Shown here piece by piece: positions 42,524 to 51,510 of a stretch of DNA of 64,000 bases. A model generated the notes under the pieces. The model had not been told where the DNA came from. It was given only the letters and a program-made list of their open reading frames with translations, and searched no databases. Source of the DNA: CAVOHU01 sp963843385 (GTDB taxonomy: Bacteria; Acidobacteriota; Vicinamibacteria; Vicinamibacterales; JAKQTR01); the NCBI GenBank assembly GCA_963843385.1, contig CAWJJY010000007.1:1984001-2048000 (forward strand). The letters are read 5' to 3'. Position 1 is the stretch's first letter, and each line of letters begins with the position of its first letter. A program made the position numbers and the translations under genes.

Positions 42524-44896
42524 TTACTCCCTCGTCTTCAGGACTTCCACCAGGTCGAGCCGGTCGAGCCGGCCGCGGACGGCAATGGCCGAGATCGCCG
42601 TCGCGGCGGCGACGGTCAGGGCGGAGAATGCGTAGGCGCCCGGGCGAACCACCAGCGGGAGCCTCCACAGCTCGGTGTCCATCGCGCCCCGCATCGATTC
42701 GACCATCCCGAGGCCGATCAGCAGGCCGGCCGGGATGGCGACGATCGTGAGAAGCGCGAGCTCACCGAGCAGGATGTAGGAAATCTCGCCTCGGCTGAAG
42801 CCGATGACCCGAAGCGTGGCCAGCTCGCGGCTTCGCTCCGACAGCGAGATGCGGGCGTTGTTGTAGACCACGCCGAAAGCGATGATCGCGGCAAACAGCA
42901 CGAAGATGGCCAGCATCTGGTTCATGAGCGCCCCCATCGACTCTTGAAGGCTTTCGCGGGCCGCGCGTTTGAGCAACACGCTTCCGACTCGCGGGGTGGC
43001 CTTCAGACGCCGATACAGCTCATCTGTCTGCATCGCATCAACCTGCAGGTACGCTCCGGAGACGGTGTCTCCCTCCTCCATGAGTCGGTGGAGCGCGGCG
43101 AGGTTCATATAGACGTTCAGGCCCATGTATTCGTCGACCAGGTCGGCAACCGGGAGCGTCCTGGACGCACGTCCGCCTTCGAGAATGTCCACGGTCACGG
43201 CGTCTCCGCGCGACACGCCGAGCACGCGCCCGAGTTTCTCGGAGAGCACGAGGCCGTCGGGCGGAAGCGTGATCACCCGCATCGAGGCGTCGACGACCCG
43301 ATTCAGGCGCGGGCTGGCGGGAGCGCCCAGGATCGCCGTGATTCGAGACCGCGCCCCGCTTCGAATTCGGACCGGCACGGCGCGGAACGGCTCGGCGTCG
43401 ATCACCCCTGGCAGGCGGCGCAGTTCCTCGGTCGCAGACGACGACGAGGGTTCGACCAGGCTGACCATCACGTCGAATCGCTGGGCAACATCGAATTGCG
43501 TGTCCATCAGCATGTCGATTGAGCCGGTCGCGAAGCTGCCCACGACGAGCAGCGACCCCGCGAGTCCGACGCCGACGACCGACGCCACCGCCCGCCCAGG
43601 GTGGCGTTCCAGCGTGCGCACGATCATCCGCTCGGGCTCGGGCAGGAATCGTTTCAGTCCGATGCGCTCTGCGAAGCTGACCCGGTACCGCGCAGGGAGC
43701 TCCGGGCGCATCGCTTCCGCGGGCGGGAGCTTCACCGCGCGTCCCACGGCGCCGACTGCCGCGAGAACGGCCGACGCGACGCCCACCGCCAGCGCACCGA
43801 TCAACAAACGCGGCTGCAGACTGTAGAGCAGAATCGGGAAGTCGAAGAAATCCGTGTAGAGCTTCGTGTAGGCCTTCCCGAGCCACGCGCCAACGCCAAT
43901 TCCGAGCACGGAGCCGGCCACGGCGATGGCGAGACTCCATTTCACGTAGTGCCACGCGACCTCGAAGTTTCCGTAGCCCAGCGCTTTGATCGCGGCTATC
44001 TGCGGCCGCTGCACCGTCACGATGCGCTGCAGCACGACGTTGAGCAGGAACGCCGCCACGCCAAGGAAGATGACCGGGATGATCGCGCCGAAACCCTCGA
44101 GCTGCGCCAGTTCGTTCGCCAGGTACCAGTGAGAGGGCTGCAGGGCTCGCGGCATGGCTCCGATCCCGCCGTAGCCGCTCTCGAGGAGTCGATCGAGCCT
44201 GGCCACGACCTCGGCTTCCGACGCGCCTCGGGTCAACCGCAGCAGGACGCTGTTGAACGCGCCATCCAGGCTGAAGGCGGTCGAGAGCGCCCGGCGTTCC
44301 ATCCAGAAGACGCCAAAGCGCTTCTCGTCGGGAATCAGCTCGCCGGGTCGAATCGGATAGACGTATTCGGGCGACAGCGCGAGGCCGACAATCCGCAGCG
44401 CGCGGCGACGGCCGTTGATGATCGCGACCACTGAATCGCCGGGGCCCAGGCCGTGCGAGCGGGCGAACTTCTCGCTGGCGAGGACCTCGTCGGGCCGCCC
44501 GGCCTCGAGATAGCGCCCTTCGCGCAGGAAGATGTCGCAGAGCACCGGCCGCTCGGGCGCAGGCACCGAGATCAGGCGGCCGACGGCCGGCTCCGACAAC
44601 CCGGGCACGTCCAGCGTCACGTCGACGACGACCCGGGTGTCGACCTGGGCTACGCCGGGAATCTCGGCAATGGTCCCGGCGACCGAGTTCGGGGCACGCT
44701 TGAGCGAGGCGAACACGTCGGCGAATCGATACCGGTCGTAGTAGGTGCGCAGCGTGAGGTCGAGCGCGTCGAAGGTGGAAAACATCGACACGAATATCGA
44801 GATGCCAGCCGCCACCACGAGCGCGATGGCGACAGCCTGGCCCTTGATACCCCAGAGGTCCCTCACGAGCTTGCGATCGAGCGCCGAGAGCTTCAT
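42524..44896 (-). CDS. FtsX-type ABC transporter permease
   Basis: A 790-residue permease with two FtsX domains separated by large periplasmic segments, as in LolCE/MacB-type exporters. The first helix is GIKGQAVAIALVVAAGISIFVS; later helices cluster around residues 270-380 and 660-790, for example FAAIIAFGVVYNNARISLSERSRELATLRVIGFSRGE. The start at 44896 is placed at the methionine preceding KLSALDRKLVRDLWG; the frame is open 51 codons upstream into the ATPase gene. It works with the ATPase 28 nt upstream to move lipids, peptides or drugs from the inner membrane. Confidence 0.92.
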   Translation of the reverse strand: MKLSALDRKLVRDLWGIKGQAVAIALVVAAGISIFVSMFSTFDALDLTLRTYYDRYRFADVFASLKRAPNSVAGTIAEIPGVAQVDTRVVVDVTLDVPGLSEPAVGRLISVPAPERPVLCDIFLREGRYLEAGRPDEVLASEKFARSHGLGPGDSVVAIINGRRRALRIVGLALSPEYVYPIRPGELIPDEKRFGVFWMERRALSTAFSLDGAFNSVLLRLTRGASEAEVVARLDRLLESGYGGIGAMPRALQPSHWYLANELAQLEGFGAIIPVIFLGVAAFLLNVVLQRIVTVQRPQIAAIKALGYGNFEVAWHYVKWSLAIAVAGSVLGIGVGAWLGKAYTKLYTDFFDFPILLYSLQPRLLIGALAVGVASAVLAAVGAVGRAVKLPPAEAMRPELPARYRVSFAERIGLKRFLPEPERMIVRTLERHPGRAVASVVGVGLAGSLLVVGSFATGSIDMLMDTQFDVAQRFDVMVSLVEPSSSSATEELRRLPGVIDAEPFRAVPVRIRSGARSRITAILGAPASPRLNRVVDASMRVITLPPDGLVLSEKLGRVLGVSRGDAVTVDILEGGRASRTLPVADLVDEYMGLNVYMNLAALHRLMEEGDTVSGAYLQVDAMQTDELYRRLKATPRVGSVLLKRAARESLQESMGALMNQMLAIFVLFAAIIAFGVVYNNARISLSERSRELATLRVIGFSRGEISYILLGELALLTIVAIPAGLLIGLGMVESMRGAMDTELWRLPLVVRPGAYAFSALTVAAATAISAIAVRGRLDRLDLVEVLKTRE

Positions 44897-44924
44897 GGCC
44901 GCGTTCCGTCCGGGGGGCGGCTGG

Positions 44925-45665
44925 TCACCACTTGATCTCGCGCGGAGACAGCCGTGTCGCGTTCCGCCTGTCGTCGACGATGCGTCCGTCGGCGAGCGTG
45001 ACGACACGGTGAGCCATCGCCGCAATGGCGGCGTTGTGCGTGATGACACAGACCGTGGTGCCCGTCTCGCGATTGACCCGTTCGAGCGCCTCGAGCACGA
45101 CCACCCCGGTCGTGATGTCGAGCGCGCCGGTCGGTTCGTCGCACAGCAGCACGTCCGGCCGCTTGGCGATGGCGCGCGCGATGGCGACCCGCTGCTGCTC
45201 GCCCCCCGACATCTGCGCCGGGAAGTGTTCCGCCCTGTCGTCGAGGCCCATCAGCGCGAGCGCGTCGCCCGGCTGGAGCGGGTCGTCGCAGATCTCGGTG
45301 ACCAGGTCCACGTTTTCGCGGGCGGTCAGGCTCGGGATCAGGTTGTAGAACTGGAACACGAAGCCGACGCTGCGGCGCCGGTAGGCGGTCAGCCGCGACT
45401 CGTCGGCAGCGGTGAGGTCTTCCCCGCGAAAGAACACCTCGCCGCTGGTCGGCTGGTCGAGGCCGCCCAGGATGTTCAGCAGCGTGGATTTTCCGCTCCC
45501 CGAGTGGCCGAGCAGGACGAGGATCTGGCCCCGGTCCACGTCGAGATAGACACCCCGCAGTGCGTGCACCAGCACCTCGCCCATCGTGTAGATCTTCGTC
45601 ACGTCGTGGACGTGGAAGATCGCCGACTGATCCGCCTGCGGGTGATCAAGAGATGAAGGAAGCAT
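44925..45665 (-). CDS. ABC transporter ATP-binding protein (LolD/MacB type)
   Basis: A 246-residue ATPase. Walker A is GHSGSGKST, the Q-loop is FQFYNLIPSLTARENV, the signature is MSGGEQQR, Walker B is VLLCDEPTGALD and the switch histidine is in VITHN. These match the LolD/MacB subfamily that powers FtsX-type permeases. It starts 13 nt after the TetR stop and lies 28 nt ahead of the permease, making a regulated efflux operon. The N-terminal ~20 residues precede the first strand (FHVHDVTKIYTMGE). Confidence 0.95.
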   Translation of the reverse strand: MLPSSLDHPQADQSAIFHVHDVTKIYTMGEVLVHALRGVYLDVDRGQILVLLGHSGSGKSTLLNILGGLDQPTSGEVFFRGEDLTAADESRLTAYRRRSVGFVFQFYNLIPSLTARENVDLVTEICDDPLQPGDALALMGLDDRAEHFPAQMSGGEQQRVAIARAIAKRPDVLLCDEPTGALDITTGVVVLEALERVNRETGTTVCVITHNAAIAAMAHRVVTLADGRIVDDRRNATRLSPREIKW

Positions 45666-45678
45666 CGTGCTGTCGCTC

Positions 45679-46314
45679 TCAGTCCTGCTTCGTGATCCCG
45701 GGCTCGGCGATCCGGCGCCACAGGTCGAACACTCTCCGAAAGAGCCGGTCCTGCTCCACAGGACTCAGGTGATCGAGATGGTCGACCATCCAGTGATCGG
45801 CCGCCTGGTCGGCCGCCGTCAGGACGTCCAGCAACATGGCCGATGGGAGGTCAGCACGGACGGCCCCTGCCTGCTGGCCGCGTTCGATCAGGGCCGAGAG
45901 CCAGGCACGGCCCTGCTGGATCCGCGCCTTGAGCAGATCGTCCAGTTCGCTCGCCGGAAGCGGGTGATACAACAGGCGTCCGACACCGGCCAGCCAGGGC
46001 AGCTCACGGATCCGCTGCCGCGTGGCGAACGAGAGCGCCTCGAGACGAGGCCAGAAGGTGTCGGCCCGCAGCGCACCGATGTCGACCGATCGATCCGGGA
46101 AGAGCGTCTCCCACACCAGTTCCACGACCGCCCCGAACAGGTCCGCCTTGCTGTCGAAGTAGTAGTAGAAGACGCCCTTGCTCAGTCCGAGCGCCTCGAT
46201 GATGTGGTTGAGCGAGGCCCGCTCGAACCCATGGGCGGCAAATTCCGAAGCCGCTGCCTCGAGAATGACCTGTCGCCTGGCAGGGTCCAGCCGGGCGAAG
46301 CGTGGACGTGGCAC
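45679..46314 (-). CDS. TetR-family regulator of the ABC efflux operon
   Basis: A 211-residue regulator with an N-terminal TetR helix-turn-helix: EAAASEFAAHGFERASLNHIIEALGLSKGVFYYYF, in which the recognition helix is the LSKGVFYYYF segment. The C-terminal ligand domain is all-helical and not diagnostic. GTG at 46314 is chosen because GGAGG lies 7 nt upstream and the product then begins just before the DNA-binding domain; the frame is open 33 codons further. As the first gene of the ATPase-permease-adaptor operon it probably autorepresses it through the palindrome at 46448-46459. Confidence 0.9.
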   Translation of the reverse strand: MPRPRFARLDPARRQVILEAAASEFAAHGFERASLNHIIEALGLSKGVFYYYFDSKADLFGAVVELVWETLFPDRSVDIGALRADTFWPRLEALSFATRQRIRELPWLAGVGRLLYHPLPASELDDLLKARIQQGRAWLSALIERGQQAGAVRADLPSAMLLDVLTAADQAADHWMVDHLDHLSPVEQDRLFRRVFDLWRRIAEPGITKQD

Positions 46315-46447
46315 GGCCGCACCTCCAGTCGTTTCGGGGACTACTGAGCAGGACCGACGACACGCTTGCGGCGATCCAGTGGGGGCGGGAGGAACTCGAT
46401 CGGACCAGAGCACCCATGGCGAGCGCTCATCGTAGACTCAGTGATAG

Positions 46448-46459
46448 AACCGTACGGTT
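46448..46459. promoter_or_regulatory. Perfect 12-bp palindrome, candidate TetR operator
   Basis: AACCGTACGGTT is its own reverse complement and matches the ACCGnnCGGT core common in TetR-family operators. It lies 134 nt before the TetR start and 207 nt before the coiled-coil gene, in a fairly AT-rich patch. Autoregulation of the efflux operon is inferred from position and form. Confidence 0.55.
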
Positions 46460-46530
46460 AGACTGCGTGGTCTACATTATCACGATTCCTGGCCGCTGAC
46501 CAGAAGTCCTTGTTCCCCTGAGGACTCGGT

Positions 46531-46560
46531 GTGACTTCCGGGTCGGTCAGGGTGTAGAAT
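46531..46560 (+). promoter_or_regulatory. Candidate sigma-70-type promoter
   Basis: GTGACT (4/6 to -35), an 18-nt spacer and TAGAAT (5/6 to -10) lie 106 nt before the ATG of the coiled-coil barrel gene, giving a leader of about 100 nt. It was found by eye. Confidence 0.4.
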
Positions 46561-46665
46561 CTTTGGTGGTTTTATTGTGTCCCCTCGGAGAGGGTCCGCC
46601 GAAACCAGAGCAGTGGCTCCGTGCGCCCGGCCGGCGTGGTCCCTTTTTTTTGGAGACGAATACCG

Positions 46666-47862
46666 ATGACGCTCAACACATGTAAGCAAACCGCCGTCCT
46701 CGCCATCCTGGCCATGGTGCTCCTGGTCGCCGGAGCGACCGGCCTCGCCGCTCAGCCTGCGCCGAGCGACGGCTTCAAGAATCTTCAACGCCTTGGAGGT
46801 CCCTACCAGTTCAGCGCACAACTGAAGGACCTGGCCGCGGTCAAGCGGATGGCGGCGCGGAAGCCGATTCAGAAGGACCTCGGCACCGTGATGGAGAAAG
46901 CGGGACTGACTTCCCTGACGCAGAATGTCATCGACATCCTGTCCAAAGGCGATCCAGAGCAGCTCAAGGAGACCGAGTTCCAGCCGGGCGACACGATGGT
47001 CTGGATGGCGTTCCGTCGCGGCTCGAAGCCCGATATCGTCCGGAACCTGAAGTGGGCCGGCAAGAAGCCCTTCCCCGCATACATGTTCGTCATCGACGAC
47101 ATGGACAAGACCTACACGTTCATCCTGCCGAAGGCGTGCGCCAACCTGGCGCTTCAGTCCAGCGAGCCGAGCCGGGAGAAGGCCAAGCTGGACGCCGCGC
47201 AGCGAGAGAAGGAGCGTCTCGAACTCGAGCGCGTCAACCGAGAGAAGGCCGCGGCTGATGCGGCGCGGCTGGAGGCCGAACGCAAAGAGCAGGAACGCCT
47301 CGCCGCGGAGCGTGCCGCCGCTGCGGCTGCTGCAGCCGCCAAGGCCGAGGCCGACCGTCAGGAAGCCGCGCGCGTCGAGGCGCAGCGGGTGGAACAGGAG
47401 CGCATCGCCGCCGAGAAGGCGAAGGCAATCGGCCTGTTCGCCGATTTCCTGTTCGGCAAAGAGCGCCGGGTGCGCGTCGACAACGTGGGCGGGCTCTGTG
47501 CGCCGCTGTTTGGCGCCAAGGTCGGCTACATGTTCCAGGCGGGCCCGAATTTCTACATTGCGCCGGCCATCGGGGAAGCGCTGAACTTCGACCGCAATGC
47601 GAACTCGAGCTTCTTCGGCGAGGTCGAGGCCAACTACTTCGCGAACAAGAACCTGTTCGGAGCCGGTATCGCGGTGTGGGACATCACGCACAGCGACTGG
47701 GTGTCGCCGACCTTCATGGTCCACTACGGCCGGCAGCTCAACCAGGATTCGCACGGCAACAAGGTGTTCTTCCTGGGTGAAGGCCGTCTATTCCTGAACC
47801 GGCTTGGTGACATCCAGAACAACTACCAGGCCTGGGCGGGCGTCCGGTTCATCCTGCGCTAG
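46666..47862 (+). CDS. Secreted protein with coiled coil and C-terminal beta domain
   Basis: A 398-residue protein with a signal peptide (LAILAMVLLVAGATGLAA) placed at the ATG 46666, with GGAG upstream. Residues about 30-165 are a mixed domain containing YTFILPKACANLAL. Residues about 168-262 form a long charged Ala/Glu/Lys/Arg coiled coil (KAKLDAAQREKERLELERVN and EAERKEQERLAAERAAAAAAAAA). The C-terminus (about 265-398) is beta-rich with GYMFQAGPNFYIAPAIGEAL, resembling an outer-membrane barrel. I do not recognise the family. A strong terminator follows, so it is a single-gene unit. The coiled coil could span the periplasm, as in adaptor or anchoring proteins. Confidence 0.75.
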   Translation: MTLNTCKQTAVLAILAMVLLVAGATGLAAQPAPSDGFKNLQRLGGPYQFSAQLKDLAAVKRMAARKPIQKDLGTVMEKAGLTSLTQNVIDILSKGDPEQLKETEFQPGDTMVWMAFRRGSKPDIVRNLKWAGKKPFPAYMFVIDDMDKTYTFILPKACANLALQSSEPSREKAKLDAAQREKERLELERVNREKAAADAARLEAERKEQERLAAERAAAAAAAAAKAEADRQEAARVEAQRVEQERIAAEKAKAIGLFADFLFGKERRVRVDNVGGLCAPLFGAKVGYMFQAGPNFYIAPAIGEALNFDRNANSSFFGEVEANYFANKNLFGAGIAVWDITHSDWVSPTFMVHYGRQLNQDSHGNKVFFLGEGRLFLNRLGDIQNNYQAWAGVRFILR

Positions 47863-47900
47863 GCGGGCGACACGGTCAGCCGCGCGAACGAAACACAGCA

Positions 47901-47948
47901 CGGGCGGTCCCGAGGTGCCGAGACACCGCGGGATCGCCCGTTTGTTTT
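47901..47948 (+). terminator. Rho-independent terminator
   Basis: CGGGCGGTCCCG and CGGGATCGCCCG form a 12-bp stem with one G-T pair, a short loop arm between them, and TTTGTTTT immediately after. It lies about 40 nt past the coiled-coil gene stop and is oriented to end that transcript. Confidence 0.85.
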
Positions 47949-48041
47949 GATGGCGGCCTGTCGGGCCGAATGACTCGGCCGTTCGGCTCGCCGACAGGTC
48001 GGGCCCGTCAGTCCCTGGCAGAGGCGCCCGCCCGGCCGGGG

Positions 48042-49049
48042 CTAGACCGTTTCCGCGACGTAGCGTTCGGCGAGCGCTTCGATAGTCAGGGGCGCTGAAC
48101 CTTCCGACTTGTTGTTCACCAACAGGAACACCTGCCGGCCCGCCTTCGCCGATCGCCTGATGATCGAGATGGCGTCGCGGCGCATGGTGTCGTCGGGCTC
48201 GACCAGCCGGTCGAACGGCGCGAAGACGTGGCGCTGTTCCTCGAACCACGAGCCGGGCCTCAACAGGAGGCGCACGACGACGAAGGGCAGATCCTCCGGA
48301 AGGATGGTCCGCACCTGGTCACCGGGCATCGGCATCGCCGACCAGTAGTTGTAGACGTGAGCCGCGCCGTGGCGAAGCAGGACCCGGCGGTAGGCGTCGG
48401 TCAGCATGAACCGGTCGCGCAGTTCAACGGCGTAGGTGAACGGCCGGGGCAGCTGCTCGAGAAACCTGTCGAGGGACTCGGTGAAGGCCGCGGCGTCGGC
48501 GGGCTGGCCCTGGGGCGGCGCGGAGAACTGCAGGATGAATGGCCCGGCATGACCCGCGAACGCGCGGGCGAAGGGCTCGATCATTTCGGACTCGAAGCGC
48601 TGCGACGACAGGTAGTCCGGATTCGGCCCGGAACGGCGACGGGGTCCCGGCTCTCGAACGGAGGTCACCGCCGAAGGCGCCTTCGTGCAGCAGACGAACC
48701 CGTCCGGCAATTCTCCGGCGTACCGGTGCAGATCCTCTTCGGGAATCGGCGCGTAGTAGCCCCGATCGATTCCGACCGTGCGGAGAAGCGGGTGCCTGAC
48801 GTATTCGCGCAGCCCCTCCCGGGCCAGCATCGACGCCGCACGCCGCCGCGAGTAGACAATCCCCTGCCATCCCGGGAAGCTCCACGAACTGGTCCCCATC
48901 CGCAGTTCCGGCGGCAGGGTGGCCGCCAGCACGCGGTAGCGCTCGTAGCGCTGCTCGAGGGGCGATCCCGGAGCCGGCCAGTCGCCTCCCCTTCCCTTGC
49001 GCGGGGGCTTCCCGGGTTCGAGTTCGAAGAGTCCCAGCTGGTCGGCCAT
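48042..49049 (-). CDS. DUF72 family protein
   Basis: A 335-residue protein of the DUF72 (YecE-like) family. The typical opening is present as LRMGTSSWSFPGWQGIVYS, with later GFVCCTKAPSAVTSV, FILQFSAPPQG and a C-terminal VFLLVNNKSEGSAPLT segment. The family folds as a TIM barrel; its enzyme activity is unknown. It starts 16 nt after the ferredoxin gene's stop on the same strand and may be co-transcribed with it. A Lys/Arg/Gly/Pro-rich N-terminus of about 45 residues precedes the barrel. Confidence 0.88.
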   Translation of the reverse strand: MADQLGLFELEPGKPPRKGRGGDWPAPGSPLEQRYERYRVLAATLPPELRMGTSSWSFPGWQGIVYSRRRAASMLAREGLREYVRHPLLRTVGIDRGYYAPIPEEDLHRYAGELPDGFVCCTKAPSAVTSVREPGPRRRSGPNPDYLSSQRFESEMIEPFARAFAGHAGPFILQFSAPPQGQPADAAAFTESLDRFLEQLPRPFTYAVELRDRFMLTDAYRRVLLRHGAAHVYNYWSAMPMPGDQVRTILPEDLPFVVVRLLLRPGSWFEEQRHVFAPFDRLVEPDDTMRRDAISIIRRSAKAGRQVFLLVNNKSEGSAPLTIEALAERYVAETV

Positions 49050-49065
49050 GGCGTGAGGTACGATT

Positions 49066-49866
49066 TTACATCCACCGCTCCGTCTGAACGTCTCCCCTGA
49101 CGCCGATCTGGATGACCTTGATCGGAACCTTCCGCGTGGCCTCGGCGACGGCCTGCTGCGCGAGTCTCACCAGGCCCCCGCAGCACGGCACCTCCATGAC
49201 GGCGATGGTCAGCGTGTCGATTCCGGCCTGGTCGATCATCGCGGTCAGCTTCCGGACATACGCCTCCATGTGCTGATCGAGCTTCGGGCAGGCGATCGCC
49301 AGCGCCCGGCCGTCGAGGAAACGCTCGTGGAACTCGGCGACGGCGAATGCGACGCAGTCGGCCGCGAGCAGCACGTTCGCGCGCTGGAAGTACGGTGCGG
49401 TGGGCGCCACCAGGTGCAATTGGATCGGCCATTGTCGCAGCCGTGACGGACGCGGCGCACCTTCGGAAGCTGGCGCGGCGTTCGCCACGGGCCGGTCGAA
49501 CATCTGGACTCGGCTTCCCGGACAGCCGCCCGCGTGTTCCTCGCGCACGACATGGAGCGACGCTCGTGCGGCCGGAACGCCCGCCGCCATGGGAACCACC
49601 GCCATCGGAACCGGAGCGGGAGCGGCTGCCCGGACCCGCCGCGCGACTTCGGCCTCGTCGAAGTCCGATGCCATGCGCTCGGTCACCTTCAGCGCACCGG
49701 TCGGGCACTCGCCCAGGCACGCACCGAGACCATCACAGAGCACCTCGGACACGAGACGGGCCTTGCCGTCGACGATCCGCAATGCGCCCTCGTGGCACGA
49801 TGGCACGCAGACGCCGCAACCGTCGCAGAGTTCCTCATCGATTTGAATGATCTTCCTGAGCGCCAT
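49066..49866 (-). CDS. Ferredoxin-like protein with one 4-Cys and one 3-Cys cluster site
   Basis: A 266-residue protein. The N-terminal 60 residues hold two iron-sulfur motifs: C14, C17, C20, C24 (CDGCGVCVPSC) and C44, C50, C54 with leucine at the expected second position (CDGLGACLGEC, L47). The second site may carry a 3Fe-4S cluster or a 4Fe-4S cluster with another ligand. A long Ala/Pro linker and a C-terminal domain with YFQRANVLLAADC, ACPKLDQH and PCCGGL follow, which resembles CxxCGG-type electron-transfer modules. The ATG at 49866 is preferred; an M eleven codons further upstream is possible. Electron partners are unknown. Confidence 0.8.
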   Translation of the reverse strand: MALRKIIQIDEELCDGCGVCVPSCHEGALRIVDGKARLVSEVLCDGLGACLGECPTGALKVTERMASDFDEAEVARRVRAAAPAPVPMAVVPMAAGVPAARASLHVVREEHAGGCPGSRVQMFDRPVANAAPASEGAPRPSRLRQWPIQLHLVAPTAPYFQRANVLLAADCVAFAVAEFHERFLDGRALAIACPKLDQHMEAYVRKLTAMIDQAGIDTLTIAVMEVPCCGGLVRLAQQAVAEATRKVPIKVIQIGVRGDVQTERWM

Positions 49867-50118
49867 TGCTGTGTTTCCTCGAGTTGTGGCCGGCGTCATC
49901 TTGCCTGCGATCCCGCTCCGCCCGTCCGGTGCAGCGTGGCGGTACGGCACGATCGACCGCTCATCCATGACCTGTCAGTCTGCCGGTCACATCAACAATA
50001 GTCGACCGACCCCTTCCGCGCCTATGACGGCGGTCAGGTCCGCGGGCTCGCGGCCACAGCCCGGGCGGCACGGGCGTCGGCAAGGCCGCCGGAGGGCCTG
50101 TGTTATGCTCACGCGGGA

Positions 50119-51456
50119 ATGGCCGAATTCAAGCGCAGCTTGACGCTGTTCGACATGACCATGATCGCCATCGGCGGGACGATCGGGTCGGGCATCTTCC
50201 TGACGCCGTCGAGCATCGCCCAGGCGATCTCGGCACCCTGGCTGATCATGGCCGTCTGGGTGGTCGGCGGCATGATCACGCTGGCTGGCGCGCTCACCTT
50301 CTCCGAGGCATCGGCCATGATGCCTCGCGCCGGCGGACAGTACGCGTTCCTCACGAGAGCCTACGGTGACCTGGTCGGATTCCTCTTCGGGTGGGCCTAC
50401 TTCCTGGTGGTCAACGCGGGCGGACTCGGAGCGCTGAGCGTCGCCTTCGCGACCTATCTGGGCTTCTTCGTGCCGCTCGGGGTGGCCGGGACCAAGATCG
50501 CCGCGGTGACCGGCCTGCTGCTGCTCACGCTGGTCAACATCCTGGGCGTCCGGGCCGGCGCGATCTTCTCTGACGTCTTCACGATCCTCAAGATTGCCGG
50601 CATCATGGGCCTGGTGGCGGTCGGGTTCGCCCTTGGCTCTCCGCACACGACCGACTTCTCGATGTCGATCGGGCAGACCGGCACCGGCGGCCTGTGGGGA
50701 CCGCTCGCGCTCGCGATGGTTGGCGTGCTGTGGTCCTACGGCGGCTGGCAGCACGCCACCTACGCCACCGCCGAAGTCATCGATCCGCAACGCACGCTGC
50801 CGCGCGCCATGACGCTCGCGGCGCTGGCCGTCACCGCCATCTACGTCTCGTCGAACGTCGCGTACCTCTGGCTCCTGACGCCGGCTCAGATCGCCGCGTC
50901 ACCGCGTGTCGCGGCCGACGCCATCGGGGGCGTGCTTGGCGGGGTCGGCGGGAGCCTGATTTCCATCGCGATTTTCATCTCCACCTTCGGCGTGGTCGGC
51001 ATCTACACGCTCACCGCCCCGCGCATCTACTACGCCATGGCGGCCGACGGGCTCTTCTTCAGGAAGGTCGCCGAGATCCACCCGCGGTTTCACACACCAG
51101 CCTTCTCGATCGCCCTGCAATCGCTCTGGGCGGCTGTGCTCATCCTGTTCTGGGGCACCTTCGAGAACCTGATCTCGTATGTCGTGTTCACCGACTGGAT
51201 CTTCTTCGCCCTCGGCGGCGCGAGCGTCATCGTGCTTCGGCGCAGGATGCCCGGCGCCGACCGGCCGTTTCGCGTTCCCGGGTATCCTCTGGTGCCGCTC
51301 TTCTTCGTGGCCACCTCGGTCTGGTTCGTGGCGATGACGCTGTGGCAGAAGCCGGAGGAGGCCTGGGCTGGAATCCTCTTTCTCGGGATGGGCGTTCCGG
51401 TTTACTACTACTGGAAGCGCAAGAATCGACGTGCCGTGCCCGGCGGCGAGTCGTAG
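50119..51456 (+). CDS. APC-superfamily amino acid permease (LAT-like)
   Basis: A 445-residue membrane protein with 12 predicted helices. The APC signature opens the protein: DMTMIAIGGTIGSGIFLTPS, with the unwound helix-1 G-S-G-I-F motif. Further helices follow at regular spacing, e.g. LFGWAYFLVVNAGG and FGVVGIYTLTAPRIYYAMAADGLFF. It should move amino acids by proton or sodium coupling or by exchange. It is 54 nt upstream of the penicillin-acylase-type gene on the same strand; uptake of products from that hydrolase is a reasonable but unproven link. The ribosome-binding site is weak. Confidence 0.9.
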   Translation: MAEFKRSLTLFDMTMIAIGGTIGSGIFLTPSSIAQAISAPWLIMAVWVVGGMITLAGALTFSEASAMMPRAGGQYAFLTRAYGDLVGFLFGWAYFLVVNAGGLGALSVAFATYLGFFVPLGVAGTKIAAVTGLLLLTLVNILGVRAGAIFSDVFTILKIAGIMGLVAVGFALGSPHTTDFSMSIGQTGTGGLWGPLALAMVGVLWSYGGWQHATYATAEVIDPQRTLPRAMTLAALAVTAIYVSSNVAYLWLLTPAQIAASPRVAADAIGGVLGGVGGSLISIAIFISTFGVVGIYTLTAPRIYYAMAADGLFFRKVAEIHPRFHTPAFSIALQSLWAAVLILFWGTFENLISYVVFTDWIFFALGGASVIVLRRRMPGADRPFRVPGYPLVPLFFVATSVWFVAMTLWQKPEEAWAGILFLGMGVPVYYYWKRKNRRAVPGGES

Positions 51457-51510
51457 GCGATCCTCGACACGCGCCTGCGCCAGACGAGGCACACCGAGCA
51501 TCATCAGGCC

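Larger units (their letters stand above)
46315..46665. other. Divergent regulatory region, TetR efflux operon / coiled-coil barrel gene
   Basis: A 351-nt region that carries the putative TetR operator (46448-46459) and a promoter toward the plus-strand gene (46531-46560), both listed separately. No further gene is visible. Confidence 0.5.
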
